Positions 18,581 through 28,700 of a DNA stretch of 47,212 bases are shown here, piece after piece. The stretch spans positions 1-47,212 of the forward strand of contig MGUU01000017.1 of the NCBI GenBank assembly GCA_001800135.1, written 5' to 3'. Source of the stretch: Elusimicrobia bacterium RIFCSPLOWO2_02_FULL_39_32. Lineage in GTDB: Bacteria > Elusimicrobiota > Elusimicrobia > 2-02-FULL-39-32. The position numbers were made by a program, and so were the translations under genes. How positions within the stretch are numbered: the stretch's first letter is position 1; each line of letters begins with the position of its first letter. The notes below the pieces were generated by a model, which saw only the letters and a program-made list of their open reading frames with translations, ran no database searches and was not told the origin of the DNA.

Positions 18581-19476
18581 TATTTCTTCCTCCTTTTAGG
18601 CTCTTGTTTTTTATTATTTTGAATGGTAAGCCACTCTTCCCTTGGAATCTCAAACAAGGTTTTTCCATCACTATTATTTACAATGACTTTGGTCACCCAG
18701 TCCGGATCTCTTAAAGGAGAGGTTTGAATTCTTTGATCTAAAACAGGATATTTTTTTTCAACTTGACTCATCTGTTCTTGAATGGTATCTCTTAAAAGTT
18801 CCATGCTGACAGAGGAAGTTGAAGAAAAGGGAATATCGGATGCGCCTTCTACGGTAAAAATAAGCTCTTTGCTTTCAGGTTGGATTTGAGCGCTCATCTT
18901 TTCAATTCCAAGAAGCACGCTTAAAAAAGGATTGGCTCGTGAACCCAAAGAGATTCTCGATGCAACTATGCGAGCCATATATTCTGGCAAGGTTATGTCG
19001 TGCCATTGGTATGTATCGGATTTTACTATTTTTTCTGTTTCAAGAACAAGCCTCTCGTCAAAATCCTGTTTAGAAATGCCCCAATACATCAGGCCTCTAA
19101 GATCTTTCATCCTTCTAATAATATTGGTTTGCACGCCCCATTTAGGATCTTCGGCTTGAATCACTGTGAAGTCAATTTCTGCATCTGTGCTCAGGCTGAT
19201 TCTTGAAATAGAAATCATTGCATCTTCTAATTTTTCAATCACTTCTTTAGGCAAATCAAAATTTTTACTTACCAAGTTTTCTATTTCAAAGGAAACATAA
19301 AGTGTTTTTCCCACTAATTTGGTCTGAACTTCTACTTTTAGTTCCTTGCGAAACAACTTGTGCACTGATTCGATCAGCTTTTCTTTAGGATAAGTAGGGG
19401 AACAGCCGCACAAAAACGCAATGAAAATAAAATTAAACCAAAAATAAAAAGCTAAAAATAAACGGACTTTACTCAA
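18580..19476 (-). CDS. Predicted lipoprotein, unknown function
   Basis: 298 residues. Residues 1-24 are hydrophobic and end in LCGC, with the lipidated Cys at 25, an acceptable lipobox. The mature part is a mixed alpha/beta sequence without Trp-rich or catalytic motifs I know. A repeated pattern (VEVQTKLVGKTLYVSFEIE early; AQIQPESKELIFTVEG in the second half) suggests two related subdomains. The ATG overlaps the stop of the FtsH-like gene by 4 nt (ATGA). It is probably an outer- or inner-membrane-anchored partner of that operon. Confidence 0.82.
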   Translation of the reverse strand: MSKVRLFLAFYFWFNFIFIAFLCGCSPTYPKEKLIESVHKLFRKELKVEVQTKLVGKTLYVSFEIENLVSKNFDLPKEVIEKLEDAMISISRISLSTDAEIDFTVIQAEDPKWGVQTNIIRRMKDLRGLMYWGISKQDFDERLVLETEKIVKSDTYQWHDITLPEYMARIVASRISLGSRANPFLSVLLGIEKMSAQIQPESKELIFTVEGASDIPFSSTSSVSMELLRDTIQEQMSQVEKKYPVLDQRIQTSPLRDPDWVTKVIVNNSDGKTLFEIPREEWLTIQNNKKQEPKRRKK

Positions 19477-21092
19477 AGATTATTTTTAAAGAACAACCGC
19501 TCTTTGCCTGCTTCTTTAAAAATCAGGTCAATTTCATCATATTCCAACTCTTCTTTTTTAAGCAGTTCTTTAGCAAAATGCTCTAAAATCGGCCATTCTG
19601 CCTTTAGGGTTTTTTCTACGTCTTCAATGCAACTCTTTAAAATCGCCTGCACCTGACGATTCAAAATATTTTTCATCTCTTCAGAAATCTCATGTTTAGG
19701 AATAGAAGAAAAATCTCCGATACTGCCGTCCGTGCCCATGCCAAACCTCCAGACCATATTGTGCGCAAGCTGCGTGGCTTTTTCAAAGTCCGAGGCAACG
19801 CCGCTAGAGGTTACGCCGTATTTAATCTTTTCTGAAACATACCCTGCCAAAGCCACCTTAATATCCGCCAAGATTTTATCTCTGTCAATGGTGTAGTATT
19901 CCTCGCGAGGCTGATGATGCACCATGCCTAAAGCTCCTCCGCGGGAAATAATGGAAGCTTTAAAAACATCATCTGTGGGATGCAAAAAATAAAGGATCAC
20001 TAAGTGCCCTGATTCATGGTAAGCGATCAGCTCTTTTTCTCGGTCAGTCATGGTCAAACGATGAGCAATGCCTAAATCTATTCTGTCAATCGCTTCTGAA
20101 AAATCCTCATAATCTATTTTTTCTCTTTCTTTGCGCGCCGCAATTAATGCCGCTTCTTTTACGATATTTTCAATATCCGCTGGAGATTTATACACGCATT
20201 TACGAGCCAGGCGACCCACATCAATATCTGTGGTTGTGCTTTTAACTTTAGCCAAATAATAGGCAAAGATTTGTTCTCTTTCTTTAAGGTTAGGCCTGCC
20301 AATATAGATTTTTCTGTCAAACCTTCCCGGACGAAGCAGTGCCTTATCTAAAATATCTTCGCTGGCATTGGTTGCGCCAATCACAACCACATTTTCCTGC
20401 CGATCATTTAAGCCGTCCATCTCTACTAAGAGCTGGTTTTGAGTGCTGTTGGTTTCTTCCCCAGAGCCCATAAAAGAATAGGTTCTTCCACGCCCAATCA
20501 CATCTAGCTCATCAATAAAGACAATCGCGGCTCCATGAGCGTAGGCTAAATCCCGCGCCTTAGAAAAAAGTTTTCTTACCCTAGACGCGCCTACGCCCAC
20601 AAAAATCTCTACAAACTCGCTTCCAGCTACAGATACAAAAGGAATGTTGGATTCACAGGCAATGCCTTTAGCTAGCAAAGTTTTACCGCACCCAGGAGGC
20701 CCAACCATTAGAACTCCCTTAATAATTTTCCCGCCAATTTGCCGTACCCGAGTTCTATCCTTTAAAAGCTGAACCACTTCCCATGCCTCTTTTTTAGCAT
20801 CGTCTAATCCAATAATATCGCGAAAATGGATGTTGACATCTTGAATCTTGATCCTTGTCTTTTTCATGGAGCCAAACCCGCCGCGAAAAACCGTCATGTA
20901 AAAATAAACAAAAATTAATGCGTTTAAAGCGGTCAGAAAAATTTGTAAAGGAATTTGCGCTAAGGTAATATTGCGGTAAAAAGACTCTAAAGACATGAGA
21001 CCGATCACGGTAAAAATTAGAACAATGATTGTGCCAATGGTAATTAAAATCGTGGCTTTATTATTCATCCAAAAGACTTTCAGCTTTCTCAT
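19473..21092 (-). CDS. FtsH-like AAA+ zinc metalloprotease with minimal periplasmic loop
   Basis: 539 residues. There are two membrane helices (about 13-33 and 50-68) with only about 15 residues between them, where typical FtsH has a ~75-residue periplasmic domain. The AAA+ part has Walker A GPPGCGKT (131-138), pore motif FVG within [10 protein letters not shown], Walker B VFIDELD (191-197) and arginine finger region [11 protein letters not shown]. The protease part has HESGH (359-363), a valid HExxH, and the downstream third-ligand region [12 protein letters not shown]. It extracts and degrades membrane or cytosolic proteins. It starts 16 nt after the CheY gene and overlaps the lipoprotein gene. 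Placement in a signalling operon suggests a dedicated paralogue, not the housekeeping FtsH (inference). Confidence 0.93.
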   Translation of the reverse strand: MRKLKVFWMNNKATILITIGTIIVLIFTVIGLMSLESFYRNITLAQIPLQIFLTALNALIFVYFYMTVFRGGFGSMKKTRIKIQDVNIHFRDIIGLDDAKKEAWEVVQLLKDRTRVRQIGGKIIKGVLMVGPPGCGKTLLAKGIACESNIPFVSVAGSEFVEIFVGVGASRVRKLFSKARDLAYAHGAAIVFIDELDVIGRGRTYSFMGSGEETNSTQNQLLVEMDGLNDRQENVVVIGATNASEDILDKALLRPGRFDRKIYIGRPNLKEREQIFAYYLAKVKSTTTDIDVGRLARKCVYKSPADIENIVKEAALIAARKEREKIDYEDFSEAIDRIDLGIAHRLTMTDREKELIAYHESGHLVILYFLHPTDDVFKASIISRGGALGMVHHQPREEYYTIDRDKILADIKVALAGYVSEKIKYGVTSSGVASDFEKATQLAHNMVWRFGMGTDGSIGDFSSIPKHEISEEMKNILNRQVQAILKSCIEDVEKTLKAEWPILEHFAKELLKKEELEYDEIDLIFKEAGKERLFFKNNL

Positions 21093-21108
21093 GATAGTTC
21101 CTTTCTCC

Positions 21109-21474
21109 TCATTTTGCCTGATTTAAAACCGCATTAACTTTTTCTTCAAGTTCCTTAATGCTAAAGGGCTTAGCAATAAAACCCACCACATTGGGAGAGG
21201 TTTTAAAAACATCTTCCATTTGAGATTTGGAAGTCATCATAATAATAGGGATTTTTTTTAGCTCTTCATCTTCGTAAAGCTTATTTTGGATGGAAAAACC
21301 ATCTAGGCCGGGAAGCATAATGTCTAAAAGGATAAGCGCTGGTTCTGAAACTTTTGCCATATTCACTGCTTGGCTGCCGTTTGGACTATGGATAAGTTCA
21401 TGATTCTTGCCAAGCACCATGCTAATTAAATCCATGATCATTTGCTCGTCTTCCACTACTAATATTTTCGCCAT
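21109..21474 (-). CDS. Single-domain response regulator (CheY-like)
   Basis: 121 residues forming one receiver: acidic pair VEDEQ near the N-terminus, phospho-acceptor Asp in LILLDIMLPGLDG, Thr in MMTSKSQ, Lys in IAKPFSIKE. There is no output domain, so it acts through protein contacts or as a phosphate relay. It is the first gene of the operon running to at least 16374, behind the promoter at 21508-21536. Confidence 0.94.
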   Translation of the reverse strand: MAKILVVEDEQMIMDLISMVLGKNHELIHSPNGSQAVNMAKVSEPALILLDIMLPGLDGFSIQNKLYEDEELKKIPIIMMTSKSQMEDVFKTSPNVVGFIAKPFSIKELEEKVNAVLNQAK

Positions 21475-21507
21475 TAAAATTGCAGTTTTCCTTTTAATTT
21501 TGGTATA

Positions 21508-21536
21508 AGTATAGCAGCAGAACCCTATTTTTGCAA
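21508..21536 (-). promoter_or_regulatory. Candidate sigma-70-type promoter of the CheY-FtsH operon
   Basis: The minus strand reads TTGCAA (21536-21531), a 17-bp spacer, then TATACT (21513-21508), a close match to the -35/-10 consensus with ideal spacing. The transcript would start near 21501, about 26 nt before the CheY ATG, leaving room for the AAGGA-like ribosome-binding sequence. Confidence 0.65.
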
Positions 21537-21638
21537 CTAAAAACTTTAAAAAAATATTAAATGAGAGTTAGTTTGATTCATCCTTATCTTCAATCAAGTG
21601 ACCGCAACGTTTCTTATAAGGAATGGTATAACTAAAAA

Positions 21639-22784
21639 ATGAGCCCTTTAACTCCTTCCATTGGTTCGCTCCCAAAAATTTTAATTGTGGATGACGAGGT
21701 CACCATTGGCGAATTGCTGCAAGATATTTTAGGCGCTTATGATTTTGAATCTAAATTCGCGGAGGATAAAGAAGAAGCGGTTCAAATCATGAAAGAGTTT
21801 AATCCTACCGTAGCTTTAGTGGACTACCGTTTAGCAAATAATGTGACTGGCTTTGATGTTGCTAAAGAGCTTAAAGAGCTGGATGAAGATATTCCAATCA
21901 TCATCCTAACAGCCTACCCTTCTTTAGAGCTTGCCATGAAAGCAATGCACAATGAAATCTACGACTTTTTAGCCAAGCCTGTTGACAAAGCCTATTTAAT
22001 CCGCAGCATTACCAAAGCTGCTGAAAAAAGAATGCTGATGCAAGAAAATAAAAGATTGATCGCTTCCTTAAAAGAGAGCAACCAAACCCTGGATAAATTA
22101 AATAGAATGAAATCAAAATTTCTCTCCATAGTAACGCATGATTTAAGAACCCCATTAGCTGCGATTCAAGGTTATGCGGAAGTGCTGCAAAGCATGGAGG
22201 ACCTTAAACCTGAGGAAGAAAAAAAATGTCTGCATGCTATTAGCGCAGCCAGTGAAAGAATGAAAGGGCTAATCAATAACCTCATGGATATGGTGAGCAT
22301 TGAATCCGGCAAACTAAGAATAGAAAAATCCGCAATAGACTACATCGCTGTTTGCAATGAGGTAAAAGAAATTTTAGATCCAGTCGCAATTTCTAAAAAA
22401 ATGCGACTTGAATGGGAACTTCCAGCTTCACCGCTCAAACTATTGGGAGATTCTAATCGTCTAGTTCAGGTTCTAACAAACCTTATTTCCAATGCGTTTA
22501 AACATACACCGGAAAATGGAAAGATTACAGTTAAAGTTAGTTTAAAAGAAGGATTCATTTTAACGGAAATCATAGATACTGGAGAAGGAATCGCGCAAGA
22601 GCACCTTAAGAAAATCTTTGAACAATATTATCAAGTAGAAACTTCTGAATCTAAAAGAGAAGGGATTGGTTTAGGACTTTCCATTACAAAAGAAATTGTC
22701 ACTGCTCATCAAGGAGAGATTGGAGCTAAAAGTGAAGGTTTAGGCAAAGGCAGCGCCTTCTGGTTTACCCTGCCAATTCTTTGA
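21639..22784 (+). CDS. Receiver-histidine kinase hybrid (soluble)
   Basis: 381 residues. The receiver (about 12-130) has Asp in VALVDYRLANN and Lys in LAKPVDKAY. A coiled linker leads to the HisKA H-box IVTHDLRTPLAAI (His near 166). A complete HATPase follows: N-box LTNLISNAFKHTP, DTGEGI, EGIGLGLSITKEI. There is no membrane helix, so it probably relays signals from other regulators. It is transcribed divergently from the CheY operon and converges on the end of the 4,876-codon gene, with a 9-bp gap and no clear terminator. Confidence 0.95.
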   Translation: MSPLTPSIGSLPKILIVDDEVTIGELLQDILGAYDFESKFAEDKEEAVQIMKEFNPTVALVDYRLANNVTGFDVAKELKELDEDIPIIILTAYPSLELAMKAMHNEIYDFLAKPVDKAYLIRSITKAAEKRMLMQENKRLIASLKESNQTLDKLNRMKSKFLSIVTHDLRTPLAAIQGYAEVLQSMEDLKPEEEKKCLHAISAASERMKGLINNLMDMVSIESGKLRIEKSAIDYIAVCNEVKEILDPVAISKKMRLEWELPASPLKLLGDSNRLVQVLTNLISNAFKHTPENGKITVKVSLKEGFILTEIIDTGEGIAQEHLKKIFEQYYQVETSESKREGIGLGLSITKEIVTAHQGEIGAKSEGLGKGSAFWFTLPIL

Positions 22785-22793
22785 GTTTTTAGA

Positions 22794-25700
22794 TTACTGA
22801 GAATAGCCAACCACTTTCATTCCAAAGAGACTATTTTCAATAAATACAATCCTATTTTCTTTAAACGCTTCCTGCCAGATTTTTCCCATCAAACCTTCTA
22901 AAGACCATAAGCCATTTTTATTGAGAACTCTTAAAGAATAGCCGTCTGCTAAACCATGAGAGCGAATGAGCTGCTTTAAATTGAACTTGCCTTTTTCTCT
23001 TGGCTGAGTAAGAATACGGAACTGCTCCTTTATCTCATAAAGACTAATCCCCTGATTAAGTAGAATTTTTTCTATTTCTCCTCTGGTTTTTAAAAGATTG
23101 TCCGTGACAATCACAACCTCATATTTTCTTGAACCCTTATTCTCCTCCTCTCCCATGCTTTCTTCTTTCATCTCTTCCAAAAAGCTCCTCACTTCCTCAA
23201 TTGAAGAAGAACAATCTCCTGCATTGAGAACCAACCTTTGATTTTCTTCCTGAATATTATTATTTTGCAGATAAACCCTGTCTCCTAAAATATTTGAAAG
23301 CAGTTTTAATTGATTTTCAGTTGAATTTTTTTGATCAGATTGTTCAGGAGCAACAATGTTCCTAACCGAATTATAAAGGAGTTGAGAGGCTTCTTGATTC
23401 GCAGTAAAAGGGCTAGACCAAACATTAGAAATAGCTTGCAGCGCAGAATCAGACTGTCCCAATAAAGCTTGATTTATTTTCACTCTTTTTTCAACAGCAT
23501 GAGTTAAAATTGGAGAATCCTCTTTTCCAAACGCTACTGCGATAGAAGGATTCATGGAAAAAGTTGCCTCTTCTCCATCTAATTTTTCAAAACTGAGAGG
23601 TGTTAAAGATGGTTTAATCGTCACTTTAACTTTTAATGACGAGCCAATGGATTGCTTTAGATCTTGATGCTTTTGTAAGCTCTGTTCTTTATAAGTTTGC
23701 GCCTGACTATGAGAGAAAGATTGAAACAAAATAGAATTAGAAAATATCGCAGGAATTAAAAACATTGAAAGCAGAACGGATAAAGTAATTTTCATCTTAA
23801 CTGCGATTTTTGAAAAAATCTTTCCAATGGATGGAGGCGCGCGGGCTTCTATTTTTTGCCACAGCTCGTCTGAAACATTGCCGCCTGTGGCGATTCCTAT
23901 AATCACCTCTCTATCATTGAACAGTTCCGGAAAACTTTCAATCGCAAGAGCATTCATACCCGCCGCAACTTCTACTCTCGATCCTCGCAGTTCAGCTTGC
24001 AAACTATTGGAGAAATCATCATAAACCATCATGGTTGCTCTAATCAAATCTTCATTCTTTACAATCACAGAAGCATCCAATGTTTTCAACAATACTTGAA
24101 CCGCAAATTCTTCTGGTTTGGTAACAGCAATCTGATCTTCATCTAAATGATGTTCAGACTCAACTGGAACTTCTATCACTTTGCCCGCCCTTAGAGACTG
24201 ATGCGCCGCATTCACTTTTTCTGTCTGGATTCCGATAACCTTGATATTGGCTCCTCTCATTAAAGCAAGAGTTTTTAAAACCCATGCGATCCCTGCCGCA
24301 TGCCCGCTGGAACCCATGGGAACTGTCACAGCAATATTCTTATGAATCAAACCCATACGCTCCAACTGATCGAAAATCTCTAATCCTGTGGTTGCATATC
24401 CTGCCACCACAAACTCGTCTCCGTTCGGAATGTGAAGGAGGGTTCGTTCCTGGCCAGTGGACTTATCTTTTTCCTCCAATAATTTCACAAACGCGTTCGC
24501 CTGATCATAACCGCTAAATTCTTTGCCCTGATCATCTTGGGTGACAACTCTTGTATAGGGTTGAGATTGAATTGCGTCCATCTTAACGGATTTAATTGAA
24601 GGGGATGTGTAAATTTCAGCAAAGAGATTTTTGGTTTCGTTTGGGTAAAGCAACTTGAGCAAATGAACCGCATAGGCAGTGTTTAACCCATGATTTCCAG
24701 TAGAAGCTGTAACCAATTTTCTTATTTTGTCTCTTCCTTCTTTAAACATTTTAAATAAAACAAAAGCCTTAGCCTGAGCCCGAATCTTAAAAGCTTTGCG
24801 AGGCTGCAAAAATTCCGCTTTATGAAAAACCAGTTTTCCTTCGCCAGCCTTCGCGCTTAAATTCGCCATGGGAATAAGCGGGGTCTCAAGTTTTTTGTTA
24901 TCCATGGCAAGAGCTTCCTCCAATGCCTTTTTAGATTCCAAAACCATGGTCATGCTGAGCCATTCGATCTCTCTTGAGCGCGAGGCGTCTGGATTCAGCC
25001 AAACAGTCTCTGGATCGTCATTCCCTAAAAGGAGCTGAGGAATATCAATCACAGTTACACCCTGCTTAAGGAAAAGTTTTAAAAATAACTTAGAAAATTG
25101 TTGAGCTCCTAAAGGAGTAGGGTTAAAAGCGCGGCTGTAATAAAGAGCGTTCACGAAAACAGCAACTGTTTCTCCCACAAGAGAGGGAATTTCATGTGGA
25201 TCATCTATGTTCAAATCTTGAGTATGTTGTAAATCTTTTAGAACCTGACGTTCTAAGCGATCAAAAAACTGGATAAGATCTATCTTTTGACTAGATTTAT
25301 ATTGATCCACCAAAGAATTAATATATTGCTGAAATTCAATTCTTCCTCCTTTAAGAACACCCCCATCTGCTTTAAGCATGAGTAACTTTATTTGAAAACC
25401 GTAGTAAAAATCGTCCCACAAACCATTTTGGAAGAAAGAAAAATTCAAAAGCGCTTTTGGCAGGCGATGAACTTTCCGATGCCAATAATATGAGTTCACA
25501 ATTAGGTGCGGCAAAACCAATAAGAACGGCAGGGTTACTAAAAGGGAGCTGCCCGTTAGATGGAAAAGAGAATAGGGAATAAGAAAAAGCGCGGTTAAAG
25601 CAGTGATAAGAAGTTTGTCGGTTTTAAAAGCGTCAGTGCGGCCGTGCAAGCGGTGCCAAGTGAACTGGAAAAAGCCAAGAATGAGAAATAGAGGCGGTCC

Positions 25701-28700
25701 GATCTCCAAAGGAATCCCAAAAATCCGTTCAAGAATCATTTGCGTTAAAACCGTCATTCCGCCCACCCACAAACCCGACTCTATTAAGGAAGGAGAGAAC
25801 GCCTGCCCAAACCAGTTCAAACCTAATCGGTCATAATATTTTTGCAGCGCTGGCCACTTGCCACCCTCTCCTTCCACCTTTTCTTTTGCTGATTTATCAA
25901 ACTTGATTTGACCCGCCTGATTTTTATCTTCAGACAAAAATGAAATTCTTAAAGCCAAAATTTTAGGAAGAAGTTTTAAACCTTGTTCTCCTTCCACAAA
26001 CCTAAATAGATTTCTTTCATCTTGTGTCAATTCAACTTTAAGCTTATTAAATTCAGCAAGAAATTTCGGCAAGTGATCCTCAATTTTCTGGATGATCTCA
26101 TTAAACAGTTCTTGATTTTTATTGTGGTCTTTACTCCACCTCCCTTGATCCGCCAAATTTATATAATCTTCTAAAGATTTAACTAAAGGCTCTGCATGTT
26201 TTATGGATTGAGATTTTTTCTTTTCCCTTTCTAAAACAATTGGCAGCCATAGATGCAAAAAGCCATAGGCTGAACCAGCAATGTCATAGACCAAATCAAT
26301 ATCTTCATAGTCCGTGGTATATTTCCTTACAGAATCCATCCTTCTAAATTCTTCAAACAAATCTTGTGAAACCTCCAAAGTGAGTTTTCCAGACTCTATT
26401 TGAGTTTTTAGATATTCAAGCGCTAACAAAACGTAAAACTCGCCTGTTGCTTTTTTTAAATCGGTCTGAGGAGTCTTCAACAGCTCAGCCAAGCGACCGC
26501 GCTGAATCTGAAGAAGAGTATCCCATCTCTCTGTTGAATAAAGAGACGCAGGATCTAATGCAAAAACATCTGGTTCGCCTAAACTAGAAATAAACTTATA
26601 ATAGACTTGGAACGCCTCATCTATCATAAACCTTCGTTTGATTCTACGCGCTAAGGATAGATAGATTGTAGCAGCATTAATATAAACATCTTGGAATTTC
26701 AGCCTTACCTCAGGATCAGGAATTCCTAAATTAATAATTTCTTGACTCATATTCTTTGTCTTTTCATAAATAGTATCCGCATCCATTAACTCAAGGATTC
26801 CTTTTAATATCTCCTCCATGTGATCAAATGGGAAAATTTGAGCAACTGTTTTTTTCTGTTTTATTTGTTGAATCAGATCCTGAATCTGAGAGCTTGAAAA
26901 TAATTTTTTATCTCGTATTAGCTCTAAAAACTTTTTAATTTGGCTTTCTTCCCACTTTGCTTTATAGAGAGCGCTTCCTAAAGCAACCGCCTCTCTAATT
27001 CTTAAATCCGGCAAGACTTCCAGAATATGAGAAAACAAAAACTTTCTCTCTTCATGACTTTTTAACGCAGCAGCAGTTCTTGCTTTACGCTCTTCTACTT
27101 TCTCACGCTCTTTTGCTTCTTCCGCAACCTGCCTCGCCACCTCAGCTTCTTCCTTTTTCCTTTTTTTTATTTCTTCCTCAACCCGTTTTGTTTCTTCCAG
27201 AGCTTTGATTTGAGCCTGCCAAAGTTGAAGCCGTAATTGCGCCTCTCTTTTTCTCGAATCTTCTTCTTTCTGTCTGGCCGCTAGAGCAGCCTTTCGCTCC
27301 AACTCTCTTACTCTCGCTGCATCTTCTAAGAGCAAAGCTCTATTTTCAGCAAGCTTCTTTTCTAATTCATTTTGTACAGCGCTTAAACTCTCTTCCATCG
27401 CCCTTTTCAATTCAGGGCTAACTTTCACTATCTCAGTTTGGAGCATCTCATTTAGAAAATCCACAACTTTCTGATTTGGATTCTCTTTTAAAGATTCTAC
27501 GCGTTTGATTAAATCTTTAATGGTTTGATCCTCTTTTCTCTGTTTAGGTTTTTCATTAAAGAAATCAAACCTTGCCTTTAAAAATTCTAAACGAATTTCT
27601 AAAGGAGCAAAACCACTGATTCTCGAGTCAATGCTCATAATAATCTGAATCATTCTTTTGCGTGTCTGATCATTTGCATTTAGCTCTAAACTTTTTAAAG
27701 CCATTTGATTAAGAATCAAGCTGAATTTCTCTTCTCCTATCATCAAGCCTTTAAACGCATCCACAAATTTTTGTAAAGATTCATTTTGGATTTTTACGCT
27801 GTTCACCCTGAATATAGACTCTATTAATTCCTTAATTAATTCTAAAGCTTCAGCCTCTTTTCCAGACTCTAAATAAGCAGCGGTCAGATCCGTCATGGTA
27901 TAAATATTTTCAGGATCCAAAAATTTCGCTTTTTCCCAGGATTCCACTGCCTGCTCTAACCGATATGACCGCTCCGTTCCTTCTGGCAAGGAATAAACTA
28001 AAGCCGCATGATTCGCTCCAAGCAGCGAATAAAAAATTCTATTTCTTTTATCCGTGTCATTAGATGTGTCTCCATTAGAAAATTTCTCTAAATAAAAAGT
28101 AAGAAAATTTCCAGCCTGTTCCATCAGCCCTAAATTCATCAACGCTCTTGCGCAATATTCAACTGCGCGCCGTTCCAGATCTTCAGATAAATCTGGTTGT
28201 TTCAATGCCCAACTATAACTATTAATACTCCTCCCAAGATTTCTAGAAATTTCAATTCTTCTTTTGTTTTTGAGTTCTATTTCATCTTCTCTTTCACCAG
28301 TTTCAGTTTTATCACTTCTCATTGCTTCCACAACTTGCTCAAAATAAACATCTCCTAAAAGCGCCCTGACATAAGCAGGTTGAATAGAACTATCCGGCAA
28401 TAATAGAGTTTCTGCTTTTTTCAAAGCTGTTATAGCTTCACTATATGCTGATTTATCCACATCTGCTAGATTAAAGTAAGACAATCCCAAAAACATCCAA
28501 AGCTTTCCCTGCTCTTTTACCGGAGGATTTAAACCAAGCGCGTTTTGATAACTTTCTATAGCTCTCTTCCAATTCCCTGCTATTCTAGCTTGATCTCCCT
28601 TAGCCGCTACTTTTAACCACTCTGGAATCTGGGTGCCAAATGAAACACCTTGCGTGTCATCCATATCTTTCCAGCGATTCCTAATATCATCAAAGAGTCC

